Assembly (NCBI GenBank): GCA_018715525.1
Contig: DVLL01000021.1
Span: 1-64,000, forward strand
Source: Candidatus Faeciplasma pullistercoris
GTDB lineage: Bacteria > Bacillota > Clostridia > Oscillospirales > Ruminococcaceae
Reading direction: 5' to 3'
Length of the DNA stretch: 64,000 nt
The position numbers and the translations under genes were made by a program. The notes beneath the pieces were generated by a model. It did not search any database. It saw nothing but the letters and a program-made list of their open reading frames with translations, and was not told the DNA's origin. Below, one piece after another: positions 7,395 to 16,956 of the stretch; position 1 is the stretch's first letter; each line of letters starts with the position of its first letter.

Positions 7395-8588
7395 TTGAAG
7401 CTAAGCTATAAAAATACGATATACTGCTCTTATACCGGTTATATCACGCAGGCGATAGTAAACATTTACACCCCGCTGCTGTATACCACGTTCAATAACG
7501 AATTTGACATTTCACTTTCTCAGATAACATTTTTAATCACGTTGAATTTTGTCGTACAGCTTTTGATAGATTTGCTAAGCGCTAAGTTTGTTGACAAGAT
7601 AGGATATCGTGTATGTATAGTTGCTGCGCATATATTTGCGGCGCTTGGGCTGGTAAGTATGGTAATTTTGCCGTCCCTGCTTCCTAATGCCTATGCGGGG
7701 CTCATGATCTCTGTAATGCTGTACGCTGTCGGCGGAGGCTTGATTGAGGTGCTTATCAGCCCGATAGTAGAGGCTTGCCCATCGGAGCGCAAGGCTTCTC
7801 AGATGAGCCTTCTTCATTCTTTTTACTGCTGGGGCTCGGTTGGGGTAATACTTGTGTCAACGGTGTTCTTTGCCTTTGCTGGAAGGGAGAACTGGAGAAT
7901 ACTTTCGCTTGTGTGGGCGATAATTCCGATTGTCAACGCCGTCATGTTTTCGCAGGTTCCTATAGCGAGGCTCACCGGTGAAAATGAGGGAATGTCGATA
8001 AGGGAACTGTTCGGCAGAAGGGTATTCTGGCTGTTCGCGGTTTTGATGTTCTGCGCCGGAGCTGCTGAACTCGCGGTGTCGCAGTGGGCGTCTGCGTTTG
8101 CGGAGAACGGGCTGAAGGTATCCAAGGCAGTCGGCGACCTTGCGGGTCCCTGTATGTTCTCTATACTGATGGGCTGTGCGCGAGTTTTTTATGCCAAGTT
8201 TTCGGAAAAGATCAAGCTTTTGCCTGTCATTATAATAAGCGGTGCTTTGTGTGTACTGTCTTACCTGATAATTACCTTATCCACTAATTCAATAGTTGCG
8301 CTTGCCGGCTGTGGTATATGCGGTCTGTCAGTGGGAATCCTTTGGCCGGGCTCATTCAGTATCGCATCCTCGGAGCTCCCGAGAGGAGGAACCGCGATGT
8401 TCGCGCTTTTGGCTCTGGCAGGAGATTTTGGCTGTACCAGCGGTCCGACACTTGTGGGTCTTGCTGCTGACGCGTTTGACGGTAATCTCCAGATAGGCAT
8501 AGGCTTCGGAATTATATTCCCGATAGTTCTTATAATCTGCGCGAATATCCTTAGACTTAAGAAAAATAAGGGCTCTCTTCTGAAGTAG
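7395..8588 (+). CDS. MFS transporter of unknown substrate
   Basis: 397 residues with about 12 hydrophobic helices and the MFS motif A between helices 2 and 3 (SAKFVDKIGYR). Starts with TTG, preceded by GGAG eight bases upstream; no ATG fits better. It follows trkA after 30 bases and may share its transcript. Major facilitator proteins move small solutes using proton gradients; nothing in the sequence fixes the substrate or direction. Sequence GGNL- or sugar-specific motifs are not evident. A weak hairpin terminator follows. Confidence 0.85.
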   Translation: MKLSYKNTIYCSYTGYITQAIVNIYTPLLYTTFNNEFDISLSQITFLITLNFVVQLLIDLLSAKFVDKIGYRVCIVAAHIFAALGLVSMVILPSLLPNAYAGLMISVMLYAVGGGLIEVLISPIVEACPSERKASQMSLLHSFYCWGSVGVILVSTVFFAFAGRENWRILSLVWAIIPIVNAVMFSQVPIARLTGENEGMSIRELFGRRVFWLFAVLMFCAGAAELAVSQWASAFAENGLKVSKAVGDLAGPCMFSILMGCARVFYAKFSEKIKLLPVIIISGALCVLSYLIITLSTNSIVALAGCGICGLSVGILWPGSFSIASSELPRGGTAMFALLALAGDFGCTSGPTLVGLAADAFDGNLQIGIGFGIIFPIVLIICANILRLKKNKGSLLK

Positions 8589-8598
8589 GGCAATTAAA

Positions 8599-8632
8599 TT
8601 ATGTAAAGCTAAACACATTTACATAAGATTTT
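8599..8632 (+). terminator. AT-rich hairpin terminator after the MFS gene
   Basis: TTATGTAAA (8599-8607) pairs with TTTACATAA (8618-8626), followed by GATTTTTAT. The stem is weak in GC. Confidence 0.45.
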
Positions 8633-8676
8633 TATCTGCATGTACTAACAATGCTTACTTCTAAATAGAATTAAGC

Positions 8677-9240
8677 ATGATTACACTACGATTATTTGAT
8701 GCGAATATTCAGGTAAGCTTCGGCTTCTTTTTTCTGATTGCTGTAAATACCGTAACTACACACAGGATCACACTCCTGTGTCTTCTATTCTGCGTGCTGC
8801 ACGAGCTTGCGCATTTGTGCGTGATGAGGCATTTAGGCGTAAGCGTGTCAAGCGTTAAGCTTTACGGCGGCGGGATAAAGATTTCCGGTGAGGATGTAGG
8901 GCTGCTCGCCAAATGCGGCAGAATGGCTGTGTATCTAAGCGGCTGCATTTTAAACGCCATGCTCGGGGCTTCTTTTCTTACTATGGGATACGCTGATATA
9001 GGAGCGATTAATCTGTTTATAGCTGCGTTTAACCTTCTGCCGGTAAGCTACTTTGACGGCGGCAAGGTGGCTGAGTGTCTGCTGGGAGCGTATCCGAGGC
9101 TGCTAAGAGTAATGTCAGGCATATCAGCTTTACTTATATTTTCTGCAGCGATTTTAGCCGCGCTTGTTTCTCCTGGTGAGCTTTCGCCATCGTCGCTGCT
9201 TACGCTGCTGTTTGTATTTTTATCCGAGCTTGTAGGATAG
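8677..9240 (+). CDS. M50 family membrane metalloprotease (SpoIVFB-like)
   Basis: 187 residues, four to six membrane segments. The zinc motif HELAH gives H42, E43 and H46, and NLLPVSYFDGG gives the third ligand D127, the standard arrangement of site-2 proteases. The small size and lack of PDZ domain place it nearer to SpoIVFB, which cleaves pro-sigma-K in sporulating bacteria, than to RseP, which this genome encodes separately at 60579. No SpoIVFA partner gene is adjacent, so a sporulation role is only a possibility. The ATG lacks a good ribosome binding site, so the start is the least certain part. Confidence 0.82.
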   Translation: MITLRLFDANIQVSFGFFFLIAVNTVTTHRITLLCLLFCVLHELAHLCVMRHLGVSVSSVKLYGGGIKISGEDVGLLAKCGRMAVYLSGCILNAMLGASFLTMGYADIGAINLFIAAFNLLPVSYFDGGKVAECLLGAYPRLLRVMSGISALLIFSAAILAALVSPGELSPSSLLTLLFVFLSELVG

Positions 9241-9303
9241 CTGCCCGGCTGCTCGGCAATTTAAATCAGGCTGAATTAACTAATGATATAGGCGGTTAAT
9301 GTG

Positions 9304-11142
9304 ATGTTAAAAGACAGGATTGAAAAATTCGCGCTTCGTTCTGAGAAGCCCTCAAGGTATATAGGCGGAGAGGTCGGAAGCGTTATCAAGGATAAGTCCA
9401 AGGTTGACGTGAGGTTTGCTTTCTGCTTTCCTGATACATATGAGGTAGGAATGAGCCACCTCGGCATGAAAATACTGTACGGACTGAAAAACGCGAGAGA
9501 AAACTTCTGGTGCGAGAGGGTATTTGCTCCTGATAACGATTTTGAGAAGCTGATGCGCGAAAACGGTATACCGCTTTATGCTCTTGAGAGCTTGGATCCT
9601 GTAAAGGAGTTTGACTTTATAGGTTTTACCATGCAGTATGAGCTGAGCTATACCAATGTGCTCAACATGCTTGACCTTGCGGGGCTTGAGGTATACGCGG
9701 ACAAGCGTTGTGAGACAGACCCGATAGTAGTCGCCGGAGGACCGTGCGTGTGTAATCCGGAGCCGCTCGCTCCGTTTTTTGACTTATTCATACTTGGCGA
9801 GGGCGAGGAAGTAAACCTTGAGCTTATGGATCTGTACTGCGACATGAAGCACCAAGGTAAGACAAAGTCGGAGTTTTTGGAAGCTGCATCAAAGATAGAG
9901 GGAATTTATGTTCCTAATTTTTATGACGTTCGATACTTTGAGGACGGCAGGGTAGAGTCTGTCACTCCCAACCGTGACGCTCCTATGCCGATAAAAAAGA
10001 GGATAATAAGGGATTTCGACAAGGTATATTACCCCGACTATTTTGTAGTCCCGTTTACAGATATCGTTCACGACAGGGCGGTAGTCGAGGTCTTAAGAGG
10101 CTGCATAAGGGGCTGCCGGTTCTGCCAGGCGGGATATATATACCGTCCGTTCAGAGCCAAGGGAGTTGATACCATTGCGAAGCAGACGAAAGCGCTTTGC
10201 GAGCAGACCGGATACGAGGAGGTTTCCCTCTCCTCGCTCTCAACCAGCGACCATCCTGACATTGAGAACCTTTTATCAAAGCTTGTTGACTATACTGAGT
10301 CTGAGAAGGTAAGCCTGTCGCTGCCTTCACTGAGGGTGGACAACTTCAGCGAAGAGATACTGGAGAAGATAAACCGCGTCAGAAAGTCGGGGCTTACATT
10401 TGCCGCCGAGGCGGGAACTCAGCGCTTAAGAGATGTAATAAACAAGAATATAACCGAAGAAGAGATACTTTCTACCTGTCATATAGCCTTTGCAAGCGGC
10501 TATTCTACCGTCAAGCTCTACTTCATGATGGGTCTTCCGACAGAGACTGATGATGATATTTACGGAATCGTCACGCTCGTAAGGAGGATTTCAGACCTCT
10601 TTTATGAGGTGAACAGGGGAGTCAAGGGGAAGTTCCTGAGTATATCAGTTTCCTGCGCCACGTTTGTGCCGAAGCCGTTCACGCCGTTTGAGTTTGAGCC
10701 CCAGATTACTGAGGATGTACTTTTGCACCGTCAGAAGATCTTAACTGACAGCTTTAAGTCAAAGCATATCAGGCTGTCCTATCACAACCATGACGTCAGT
10801 CTTCTCGAGGCTACGCTCGCCAGAGGGGACAGGCGGCTTTCGCGGGTAATATATCTTGCGTGGAAAAAGGGCTGCACATTTGACAGCTGGGATGAGCACT
10901 TCAAGTTTGACAAGTGGCTGGAGGCGTTTAAAGAGGCGGGACTTGACCCTGAGTTTTATGCCTGCAGAAAAAGGGAATATGACGAGGTGATGCCATGGTC
11001 TCACCTTGATTACTTCATATCGAAGCGCTTTCTTATCAATGAAAATATCAAGGCACATCAGGGAATAACCACTCCGAACTGCGCGCAGAAGTGCTCAGGC
11101 TGCGGAATGAAAAAGGAATTCGGAGGAACCTACTGTGGTTAA
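9304..11142 (+). CDS. radical SAM protein, TIGR03960 family
   Basis: About 612 residues. The radical SAM cluster motif is C267-IRG-C271-RF-C274, preceded by a cobalamin-binding-like N-terminal region; a conserved tail contains CAQKCSGC and a final TYCG. This architecture is the TIGR03960 family, which in many Clostridia is fused to the DUF2344 domain encoded by the next gene; here the two are separate with an 8 base overlap. The reaction is unknown; co-occurrence with rRNA/ribosome genes (here rplS follows) suggests RNA or ribosome modification, but that is inference. A GTG at 9301 directly precedes the ATG; GGCGG spacing favours the ATG at 9304. Confidence 0.88.
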   Translation: MLKDRIEKFALRSEKPSRYIGGEVGSVIKDKSKVDVRFAFCFPDTYEVGMSHLGMKILYGLKNARENFWCERVFAPDNDFEKLMRENGIPLYALESLDPVKEFDFIGFTMQYELSYTNVLNMLDLAGLEVYADKRCETDPIVVAGGPCVCNPEPLAPFFDLFILGEGEEVNLELMDLYCDMKHQGKTKSEFLEAASKIEGIYVPNFYDVRYFEDGRVESVTPNRDAPMPIKKRIIRDFDKVYYPDYFVVPFTDIVHDRAVVEVLRGCIRGCRFCQAGYIYRPFRAKGVDTIAKQTKALCEQTGYEEVSLSSLSTSDHPDIENLLSKLVDYTESEKVSLSLPSLRVDNFSEEILEKINRVRKSGLTFAAEAGTQRLRDVINKNITEEEILSTCHIAFASGYSTVKLYFMMGLPTETDDDIYGIVTLVRRISDLFYEVNRGVKGKFLSISVSCATFVPKPFTPFEFEPQITEDVLLHRQKILTDSFKSKHIRLSYHNHDVSLLEATLARGDRRLSRVIYLAWKKGCTFDSWDEHFKFDKWLEAFKEAGLDPEFYACRKREYDEVMPWSHLDYFISKRFLINENIKAHQGITTPNCAQKCSGCGMKKEFGGTYCG

Positions 11143-11824
11143 AGACTATTACGATGTCAGGGCTGTCTTCAAGAAAACCGGCAGGGCGATATTCATATCC
11201 CATCTTGACCTTATGCGCCTGATGCAAAGAACCTTCAAACGGGCAAGGCTTCCGGTTTGGTTCACAAAAGGCTATAACCCTCATATATACCTTACCTTCC
11301 CGCTGCCGCTTTCTCTCGGCGTATCAAGCGAGTGCGAATTTATGGATTTTGGGATGGATATGGCTGCCGGCGAGCCTGATTTTGAGGACATAAAATCAAA
11401 AATGAACGCCGCGCTTCCAACGGGAATCGAGATAGTCCGGCTTTATCAACCTGTGCACAGTCACACAGAGATCGGTTCCTGCGAGTATACCGCAGATTTC
11501 TATAAGGACATGCCCTCCTCAGAGCTGTTGAAGCTGTTTGACAAGTTCATGTCCTCCGAAAAGATAATTATTAAAAAGCGCTGCAAGGTAAACATGAAAA
11601 AGACGATAGTGGATGTTGACATAAAACCGGATATAACCGTCCTCGACAAAAGCTCTGAGGATGGGCAGCTTCACCTTGGCCTGAGGCTTCCTGCCGGGAT
11701 ACGCCACTCGCTTAATATTGTTTCCATGGCGAGTGCTTTTGAGGGCTGGTGCGGGTTTGAGTTTGACAAAATATGTCTAACACGCACAAAAATCCTGCTT
11801 GAATCAGGTGAGGATTTTATATAA
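11135..11824 (+). CDS. DUF2344 (TIGR03936) protein
   Basis: 229 residues, starting at GTG with GGAGG upstream and overlapping the radical SAM gene by 8 bases, so it is translationally coupled. The N-terminus (FKKTGRAIFISHLDLMRLMQR..KGYNPH) is diagnostic of DUF2344, a domain of unknown function found either fused to or next to TIGR03960 radical SAM proteins. The arrangement suggests that the two act as one complex. It has no membrane segment. Confidence 0.87.
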   Translation: MVKDYYDVRAVFKKTGRAIFISHLDLMRLMQRTFKRARLPVWFTKGYNPHIYLTFPLPLSLGVSSECEFMDFGMDMAAGEPDFEDIKSKMNAALPTGIEIVRLYQPVHSHTEIGSCEYTADFYKDMPSSELLKLFDKFMSSEKIIIKKRCKVNMKKTIVDVDIKPDITVLDKSSEDGQLHLGLRLPAGIRHSLNIVSMASAFEGWCGFEFDKICLTRTKILLESGEDFI

Positions 11825-11831
11825 CGCACTA

Positions 11832-11860
11832 TTGAATAGAGCACATATTTGTGATATAAT
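11832..11860 (+). promoter_or_regulatory. promoter of rplS
   Basis: TTGAAT, 17 bp spacer, perfect TATAAT. Predicted RNA start near 11867, giving a leader of about 170 bases. Confidence 0.8.
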
Positions 11861-11866
11861 ACTAAA

Positions 11867-12035
11867 GCATTTGAGTTCCGTCGCGTGTTCCGAGCGCGAT
11901 GGGGGTTAGTGCCTGTTCTTTTAGAACCAGCATTAAAGCGGATAGTCCTCTGACTTTGTCACGCGGCGCATATTTGATATGACTTTGCCGATAGAAGTGA
12001 ATGAATATCTGAAAGAAAATAGGAGGAAATAAAAA
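11867..12035 (+). ncRNA. structured leader of rplS (candidate L19 leader)
   Basis: A GC-rich, hairpin-prone leader of about 170 bases between a strong promoter and the L19 start. Firmicutes are known to carry an autoregulatory L19 leader in front of rplS; the position and length fit, but I have not matched the consensus and give the boundaries from the promoter and the start codon. Confidence 0.45.
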
Positions 12036-12380
12036 ATGGACGCTTTGAAGATTATTTCAAATCCAAGTCTGAAGAACGAAGTTCCTGAGTTTGCCGTAGG
12101 TGACACCGTCAAGGTTCATGTAAGGATTCAGGAGGGCGACAAGTACAGAATCCAGGTATTCGAGGGTACTGTGATCGCCAAGAAGCACGGCGGTGTAAGC
12201 GAGACCTTTACCGTACGCAGAGTTGCTCACGGCTGCGCGGTAGAGAGGGTATTCCCTCTTCATTCTCCCGTTGTAGAGAAGGTTGAGATAGTAAGACTCG
12301 CTAAGGTCAGAAGAGCTAAGCTCTACTACCTCAGAGACAGAGTTGGTAAGGCTGCCAAGACCAAGGACGCAATCAGATAA
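12036..12380 (+). CDS. rplS: 50S ribosomal protein L19
   Basis: 114 residues, full family length. [27 protein letters not shown] and [18 protein letters not shown] are the L19 signature blocks; the usual G-x-GVER turn reads AHGCAVER here. L19 sits at the 30S-50S interface. AGGAGG precedes the ATG. It is transcribed alone from its own promoter and leader and ends at a strong terminator. In many bacteria it lies with rpsP-rimM-trmD; here it stands apart. Confidence 0.97.
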   Translation: MDALKIISNPSLKNEVPEFAVGDTVKVHVRIQEGDKYRIQVFEGTVIAKKHGGVSETFTVRRVAHGCAVERVFPLHSPVVEKVEIVRLAKVRRAKLYYLRDRVGKAAKTKDAIR

Positions 12381-12394
12381 TATATCTGACAAAG

Positions 12395-12433
12395 GAAAAG
12401 CTGAGACTATCGGGTTTCAGCTTTTCTTTTTTC
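12395..12433 (+). terminator. rho-independent terminator of rplS
   Basis: GAAAAGCTGAGA pairs with TTTCAGCTTTTC (12395-12426, one mismatch), followed by a run of T. The following ~190 bases before tag show nothing I can name. Confidence 0.85.
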
Positions 12434-12627
12434 TTGTATATGTTGGCTATGTTAATTGAAAGTATGTGGTGCCGGCTGCCTGTATATATTCAGACATTTT
12501 ACGTTTACCGTGAGCTGCCAGACCTAACGGGGAGACCGGATTTCGCTTTCACAGGAGCAAAATCTCAGATTCAAGGAATTGGTATAAGCCAACATGATAA
12601 TCTACCCGGCAATAAGGAGAATGCAAG

Positions 12628-13194
12628 TTGAATAGATGCAGTTATGTCAATCTCAAGAACCCGCTGTACATAAAGTACCATGATGAGGAGTGGTCCGTGC
12701 CTCAGCATTCTGACGAAATTCTATTTGAGCTTTTGATACTTGAGAGCTTTCAGGCAGGTCTGTCATGGGAGTGCATTCTCAATAAGCGAGAGGCATTCAG
12801 GCGGGCTTTTGATAATTTTGATATTGTCAAGGTCTCTTGCTACAGCGAGGATAAGGTGCTTTCATTGATGCAGGACAAAGGAATTGTGAGAAACCGCAGA
12901 AAAATCGAAGCCGCTATATCAAATAGCCGTATATTTATGGATATTCAAAGAGAAATTGGCAGCTTCGACGCGTATATATGGCACTTTACCGGCGGAAAGG
13001 TAGTTATAGAGGATTACCACAATAGGACAGTATCTCCGCTGTCTGACGAGGTGTCCGCCGATCTCAGAAGAAGAGGCATGAGGTTTGTCGGCTCAACAAT
13101 AATATACTCCTACCTACAGGCGATAGGCGTGATAAACGCTCACGGCAGCGAATGCGACCTATGTCCGGAGAAGCGCGGGGAGCGAATATTATAG
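12628..13194 (+). CDS. tag: DNA-3-methyladenine glycosylase I
   Basis: 188 residues. Starts at TTG with AAGGAGA nine bases before it. The Tag family fold is clear: C4 and H18 (YHDEEW) plus H172 and C176 near the C-terminus make the structural zinc site, and ESFQAGLSW holds the conserved E39 that recognises 3-methyladenine. The enzyme removes 3-methyladenine from alkylated DNA in base excision repair. It is a single gene between rplS and the ruv operon, with neither a clear promoter nor a terminator of its own that I can support. Confidence 0.93.
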   Translation: MNRCSYVNLKNPLYIKYHDEEWSVPQHSDEILFELLILESFQAGLSWECILNKREAFRRAFDNFDIVKVSCYSEDKVLSLMQDKGIVRNRRKIEAAISNSRIFMDIQREIGSFDAYIWHFTGGKVVIEDYHNRTVSPLSDEVSADLRRRGMRFVGSTIIYSYLQAIGVINAHGSECDLCPEKRGERIL

Positions 13195-13233
13195 GCAGCC
13201 TTTTTGGTTTTGTGATACTGCCTGCAAATGGGG

Positions 13234-13262
13234 TTGATTATTTTTCTTTGCCGTGATATAAT
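13234..13262 (+). promoter_or_regulatory. promoter of ruvCAB
   Basis: TTGATT, 17 bp spacer, perfect TATAAT, about 52 bases upstream of the predicted ruvC start region. No LexA box was seen around it. Confidence 0.75.
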
Positions 13263-13320
13263 AAACTGATTATTGATTATAAATGGAAAATGTATTTTGT
13301 TGGAATAGGGTGGGTGTGCC

Positions 13321-13830
13321 GTGAGGATTCTCGGAATAGACCCGGGCTATGCCATTGTCGGCTACGGGGTGCTCGATTATGACGGAAGAAGCTTCTCGGT
13401 CGTTAGCTTCGGAGCTATCACAACGCCTGCCGGAATGCCGTTTGAAAAGCGGCTCGAGGTTATATACAGGGATATGAACGAGATAATCGGGATGTATAAG
13501 CCGGAGTCATTGTCCCTTGAGAAGCTGTTTTTCAATACCAACCATACCACTGCGATAGATGTCGCTCAGGCGAGGGGAGTAATAATTCTTTCGGCGGTTC
13601 AGAACTGCGTTGAGGTGTATGAATACACTCCGCTTCAGGTCAAATATTCTGTGGTCGGATACGGCAAGGCGGAAAAAAAGCAGGTTCAGGAGATGACGCG
13701 CTCAATGCTTAATCTCAAGCAGGTGCCTAAGCCTGATGACACTGCGGACGCTCTTGCGCTCGCCATTACGCACGGACACAATTCATTTTCATATGCCTTC
13801 AAAGCATATAAAGATATGGAGAGAAAATGA
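13321..13830 (+). CDS. ruvC: Holliday junction resolvase RuvC
   Basis: 169 residues, GTG start. The catalytic acidic residues of the RNase H-like fold are in place: D7 (GIDPG), E67 (SLEKLFF), and D140/D143 (PDDTADALA). RuvC cleaves Holliday junctions after RuvAB-driven branch migration. The stop overlaps the ruvA start (ATGA), and ruvB follows, giving the complete RuvABC resolvasome in one operon. Confidence 0.96.
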   Translation: MRILGIDPGYAIVGYGVLDYDGRSFSVVSFGAITTPAGMPFEKRLEVIYRDMNEIIGMYKPESLSLEKLFFNTNHTTAIDVAQARGVIILSAVQNCVEVYEYTPLQVKYSVVGYGKAEKKQVQEMTRSMLNLKQVPKPDDTADALALAITHGHNSFSYAFKAYKDMERK

Positions 13831-14438
13831 TGATATACAGCTTGACTGGTAAGATAATACATACCGGCTCAGACCTCTGCGTGGTAGAGTGCGGGGGAGT
13901 GGGCTATGCGTGCAAGACTACCTTTTCAACTCTCGGGCAGATATCAGGGCTTGACGAGGTGACGCTTTATACTCATCTTGCCGTCAGGGAGGACGGGATT
14001 GAGCTTTTTGGGTTCTACACCAAGGAGGAGCTTGAGTGCTTTAAGCTTCTGACGTCGGTGAGCGGAGTGGGAGCGAGGTTCGCTCTTGCCATACTTTCGA
14101 GCAACACACCCTCTCAGGTAGCCCTGGCGATTGCCTCCGGCGACACAAAGGCTTTCTCCAAGGTAAAGGGGATAGGCAACAAGATAGCGCAGAGGGTGGT
14201 AATGGAGCTCAAGGACAAGATAGCAAAGGACGCTTCTCTGTCCGGCTCGGAGTCGATTATTTCCGATGTCGCTTCGATTTCAGACGGCTCCGCAAAATCT
14301 GAGGCAATAGCGGCGCTGGTGGTTCTTGGGTACACCCAGTCGGAGGCGGCGTCTGCTGTTTCAAGGTGTGCGGACGGTATAGGCGCAGACGAGATCATAA
14401 AGCAATGCCTGAGGCTTCTTGCTTCCGGAAGAATATAA
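13827..14438 (+). CDS. ruvA: Holliday junction branch migration protein RuvA
   Basis: 203 residues. N-terminal OB-like domain (YSLTGKIIHTGSDLCVVECGGVGY), two helix-hairpin-helix motifs (LLTSVSGVGARFALAIL and FSKVKGIGNKIAQRVVMELKDK), and a C-terminal domain that contacts RuvB (SEAIAALVVLGYTQSEA). It binds the four-way junction as a tetramer and loads RuvB. The ATG overlaps the ruvC stop; a second in-frame ATG follows immediately. Confidence 0.96.
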   Translation: MMIYSLTGKIIHTGSDLCVVECGGVGYACKTTFSTLGQISGLDEVTLYTHLAVREDGIELFGFYTKEELECFKLLTSVSGVGARFALAILSSNTPSQVALAIASGDTKAFSKVKGIGNKIAQRVVMELKDKIAKDASLSGSESIISDVASISDGSAKSEAIAALVVLGYTQSEAASAVSRCADGIGADEIIKQCLRLLASGRI

Positions 14439-14470
14439 AATGGTTTTAGTGCTGGCAGGGGGGATAGAGG

Positions 14471-15535
14471 ATGATCGAATCCGGAGAGTTTGATTTTGAA
14501 AACAGGATTGTTGCCCCGAATATGGTAACAGGGGAGTCTGAGGATACGGACTATTCTCTCAGGCCGAAAACGCTCAGCGAGTATATAGGTCAGGAGAAGG
14601 TAAAAGAGAATCTTTCGATATACATAGAAGCCGCGAAAAAAAGAGGCGAGCCGCTCGACCATGTGCTTTTGTACGGACCTCCCGGTCTCGGAAAGACGAC
14701 GCTGTCTGCAATTATCGCCCACGAGATGGGGGTAAACATAAGAATTACCTCCGGTCCTGCGATAGAAAAGCCCGGAGATCTGGCTGCGCTTCTGACAAAC
14801 CTTCAATCAGGCGATGTGCTGTTTATCGATGAGATACACCGACTTTCGAGGGCTGTAGAGGAGGTTTTGTACCCGGCGCTTGAGGATTTTGCCATAGACA
14901 TTATAATCGGCAAGGGGCCTTCCGCTCGGTCAATAAGAATAGATCTGCCGAGGTTTACGCTTATTGGAGCCACTACGCGCGCGGGTCAGCTTACAACGCC
15001 ATTAAGAGACCGCTTCGGAGTAATCCAAAGGCTGGAGCTTTACACCAAGGAAGAGCTGTGCGAGATAATCATGCGCTCCGCGGTGATATTAGGAGTCGCC
15101 TGCGAGAAGCAGGGAGCTATGGAGCTTGCCTCTCGTTCAAGGGGCACCCCGAGAATTGCCAACCGTCTTTTGAAGAGGGTTCGTGACTTTGCGGATGTCA
15201 TGGGCAATGGAGTAATCACCCGCGACATAGCTAAAATAGCGCTTGACAGGATGGAGGTCGATGAGCTGGGTCTTGACTCCTTGGATAAGCGGGTGCTGAC
15301 CATGATAATAAAAGGATATGGCGGCGGACCTGTCGGTCTTGATACGCTTGCCTCGGCGATAGGCGAGGAGGCTGTGACACTTGAGGATGTATGCGAGCCG
15401 TTTTTGATGCAGATGGGCTTTATTGCGAGAACCCCGAGGGGCAGGTGCGCGACAGAGCTGGCGTATAGGCATCTTGGGATTCCAAAGCCCGGATGCTCTG
15501 AGTGTGCTGACGGTCAGACTACGCTGGATATTTAA
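14471..15535 (+). CDS. ruvB: Holliday junction branch migration ATPase RuvB
   Basis: 354 residues. Walker [10 protein letters not shown] (about 69-77), Walker B FIDEIHRL, sensor GATTRAG and a winged-helix C-terminal domain ending RTPRGR. It forms hexameric rings that pump DNA through the RuvA-bound junction. A GGGGGGAT ribosome binding region precedes the ATG, 32 bases after ruvA. Confidence 0.97.
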   Translation: MIESGEFDFENRIVAPNMVTGESEDTDYSLRPKTLSEYIGQEKVKENLSIYIEAAKKRGEPLDHVLLYGPPGLGKTTLSAIIAHEMGVNIRITSGPAIEKPGDLAALLTNLQSGDVLFIDEIHRLSRAVEEVLYPALEDFAIDIIIGKGPSARSIRIDLPRFTLIGATTRAGQLTTPLRDRFGVIQRLELYTKEELCEIIMRSAVILGVACEKQGAMELASRSRGTPRIANRLLKRVRDFADVMGNGVITRDIAKIALDRMEVDELGLDSLDKRVLTMIIKGYGGGPVGLDTLASAIGEEAVTLEDVCEPFLMQMGFIARTPRGRCATELAYRHLGIPKPGCSECADGQTTLDI

Positions 15536-15576
15536 TATATTAATATACATATATACATAGATTGAGGAGAAATTTT

Positions 15577-16956
15577 ATGGGAAGATTGTTCGGAACTGAC
15601 GGCGTAAGGGGAGTTGCCATAAGCGAGCTTACTGTCGAGCTTGCCATGCGTATAGGAAGAGCCGCCGCGATAACACTCGCTAAAAGCACCCATCACAAGG
15701 CAAAAATTCTTATAGGCAAGGATACAAGGGTATCAGGAGATGTTCTTGAGTCCGCGCTGGTATCCGGAATATGCTCTGTGGGCGCTGATGTTTATACTCT
15801 CGGTGTCATACCCACTCCTGCGGTAGCGTATCTGACCTTAAAGTACGGAGCGGACGCAGGTATAGTTATCTCTGCCTCGCACAATCCTTTCGAGTTCAAC
15901 GGCATCAAGATTTTCTCATCGACCGGGTTCAAGCTTCCGGATGAAATAGAGGATGAGATTGAAAGGCTGGTTCTTGACAGCCAGAACGAGATGCTTTCCT
16001 CCTCGACAGACAGTACCGGAAAGGTCATTCCCGGCAGAGTCATACCGGAGAAAAACGCGGAGTGGGACTATGTAAGGCATTTACTCAAGAATGTGGATAC
16101 CGACCTTAGCAGAATGAGGATAGTAGTAGACTGCGCGAACGGCGCGTCAAGCTCATGCGCGGAAAAGTTCTTTAAGGGACTGGGCGCAAATGTGATTTTG
16201 ATAAATAATTCTCCGAACGGAATTAACATAAACGATGAATGCGGCTCTACCAGCATAGAATCTCTTTCCAAGGCTGTAGTCGAGCACAGGGCTCATGCCG
16301 GTCTTGCGTTTGACGGCGACGCCGACAGGTGTCTTATGGTTGACGAAAAAGGAGAGCCTATCGACGGAGACAAGATGATCGCCATGCTTGCTCTTGATAT
16401 GAAAAATGAAGGCAAGCTCGCGTCAAACACCTGCGTTGTCACCAAGATGACTAACCTTGCTTTCTTCAAGTGGGCAAAGGAGAACGGAGTGGTAGTATCT
16501 ACTGCGTCGAAAATAGGAGACAGGTATGTTCTTGAGAGAATGCTTAGCTCAGGCTATAATCTCGGCGGCGAGCAGTCCGGTCATATAATTATGAGCGATT
16601 ATTCTACTACCGGCGACGGAGAGCTTTCCGGCGCGAAGGTTTTGGAGATTATGGCAAAGTCGGGCAAGAAGCTGTCAGAGCTTGCTTCTATATTCACGCC
16701 TTATCCTCAGCTGTTGGTAAATATCAGAATAAGACCTGAGTGCAAGGGAAAATTTTCCGAGGTTGAAGAGATCTCAGAAATAATTAACTACTGCTCTGAG
16801 AAGCTCGGCAGCGACGGCAGGATATTTGTCCGCGAGTCCGGCACCGAGCCGCTGGTAAGAGTAATGGCTGAGGGCAGGGACAAGGAAGCGATTTACCAGT
16901 ACGCAAACGCCATTGCTCAGGTAGTCAAGCAGCATTTGGGAGAGAACGAGCTGTGA
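15577..16956 (+). CDS. glmM: phosphoglucosamine mutase
   Basis: 459 residues from the ATG preceded by GAGGAGA; an upstream TTG at 15562 lies inside that ribosome binding site and is rejected. MGRLFGTDGVRG starts the protein, the phosphoserine loop SASHNP puts the active serine at 101, the metal loop DGDADR lies at about 246-251, and RESGTEPLVRV is the sugar-phosphate loop. It converts glucosamine-6-phosphate to glucosamine-1-phosphate for peptidoglycan synthesis. It follows ruvB by 41 bases and overlaps the next gene by 4. Confidence 0.96.
   Translation: MGRLFGTDGVRGVAISELTVELAMRIGRAAAITLAKSTHHKAKILIGKDTRVSGDVLESALVSGICSVGADVYTLGVIPTPAVAYLTLKYGADAGIVISASHNPFEFNGIKIFSSTGFKLPDEIEDEIERLVLDSQNEMLSSSTDSTGKVIPGRVIPEKNAEWDYVRHLLKNVDTDLSRMRIVVDCANGASSSCAEKFFKGLGANVILINNSPNGININDECGSTSIESLSKAVVEHRAHAGLAFDGDADRCLMVDEKGEPIDGDKMIAMLALDMKNEGKLASNTCVVTKMTNLAFFKWAKENGVVVSTASKIGDRYVLERMLSSGYNLGGEQSGHIIMSDYSTTGDGELSGAKVLEIMAKSGKKLSELASIFTPYPQLLVNIRIRPECKGKFSEVEEISEIINYCSEKLGSDGRIFVRESGTEPLVRVMAEGRDKEAIYQYANAIAQVVKQHLGENEL

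Noticed and set aside
12434-12631. 65-codon plus-strand frame between rplS and tag
   Set aside because: No ribosome binding site, starts within the T tract of the rplS terminator and overlaps the tag start.
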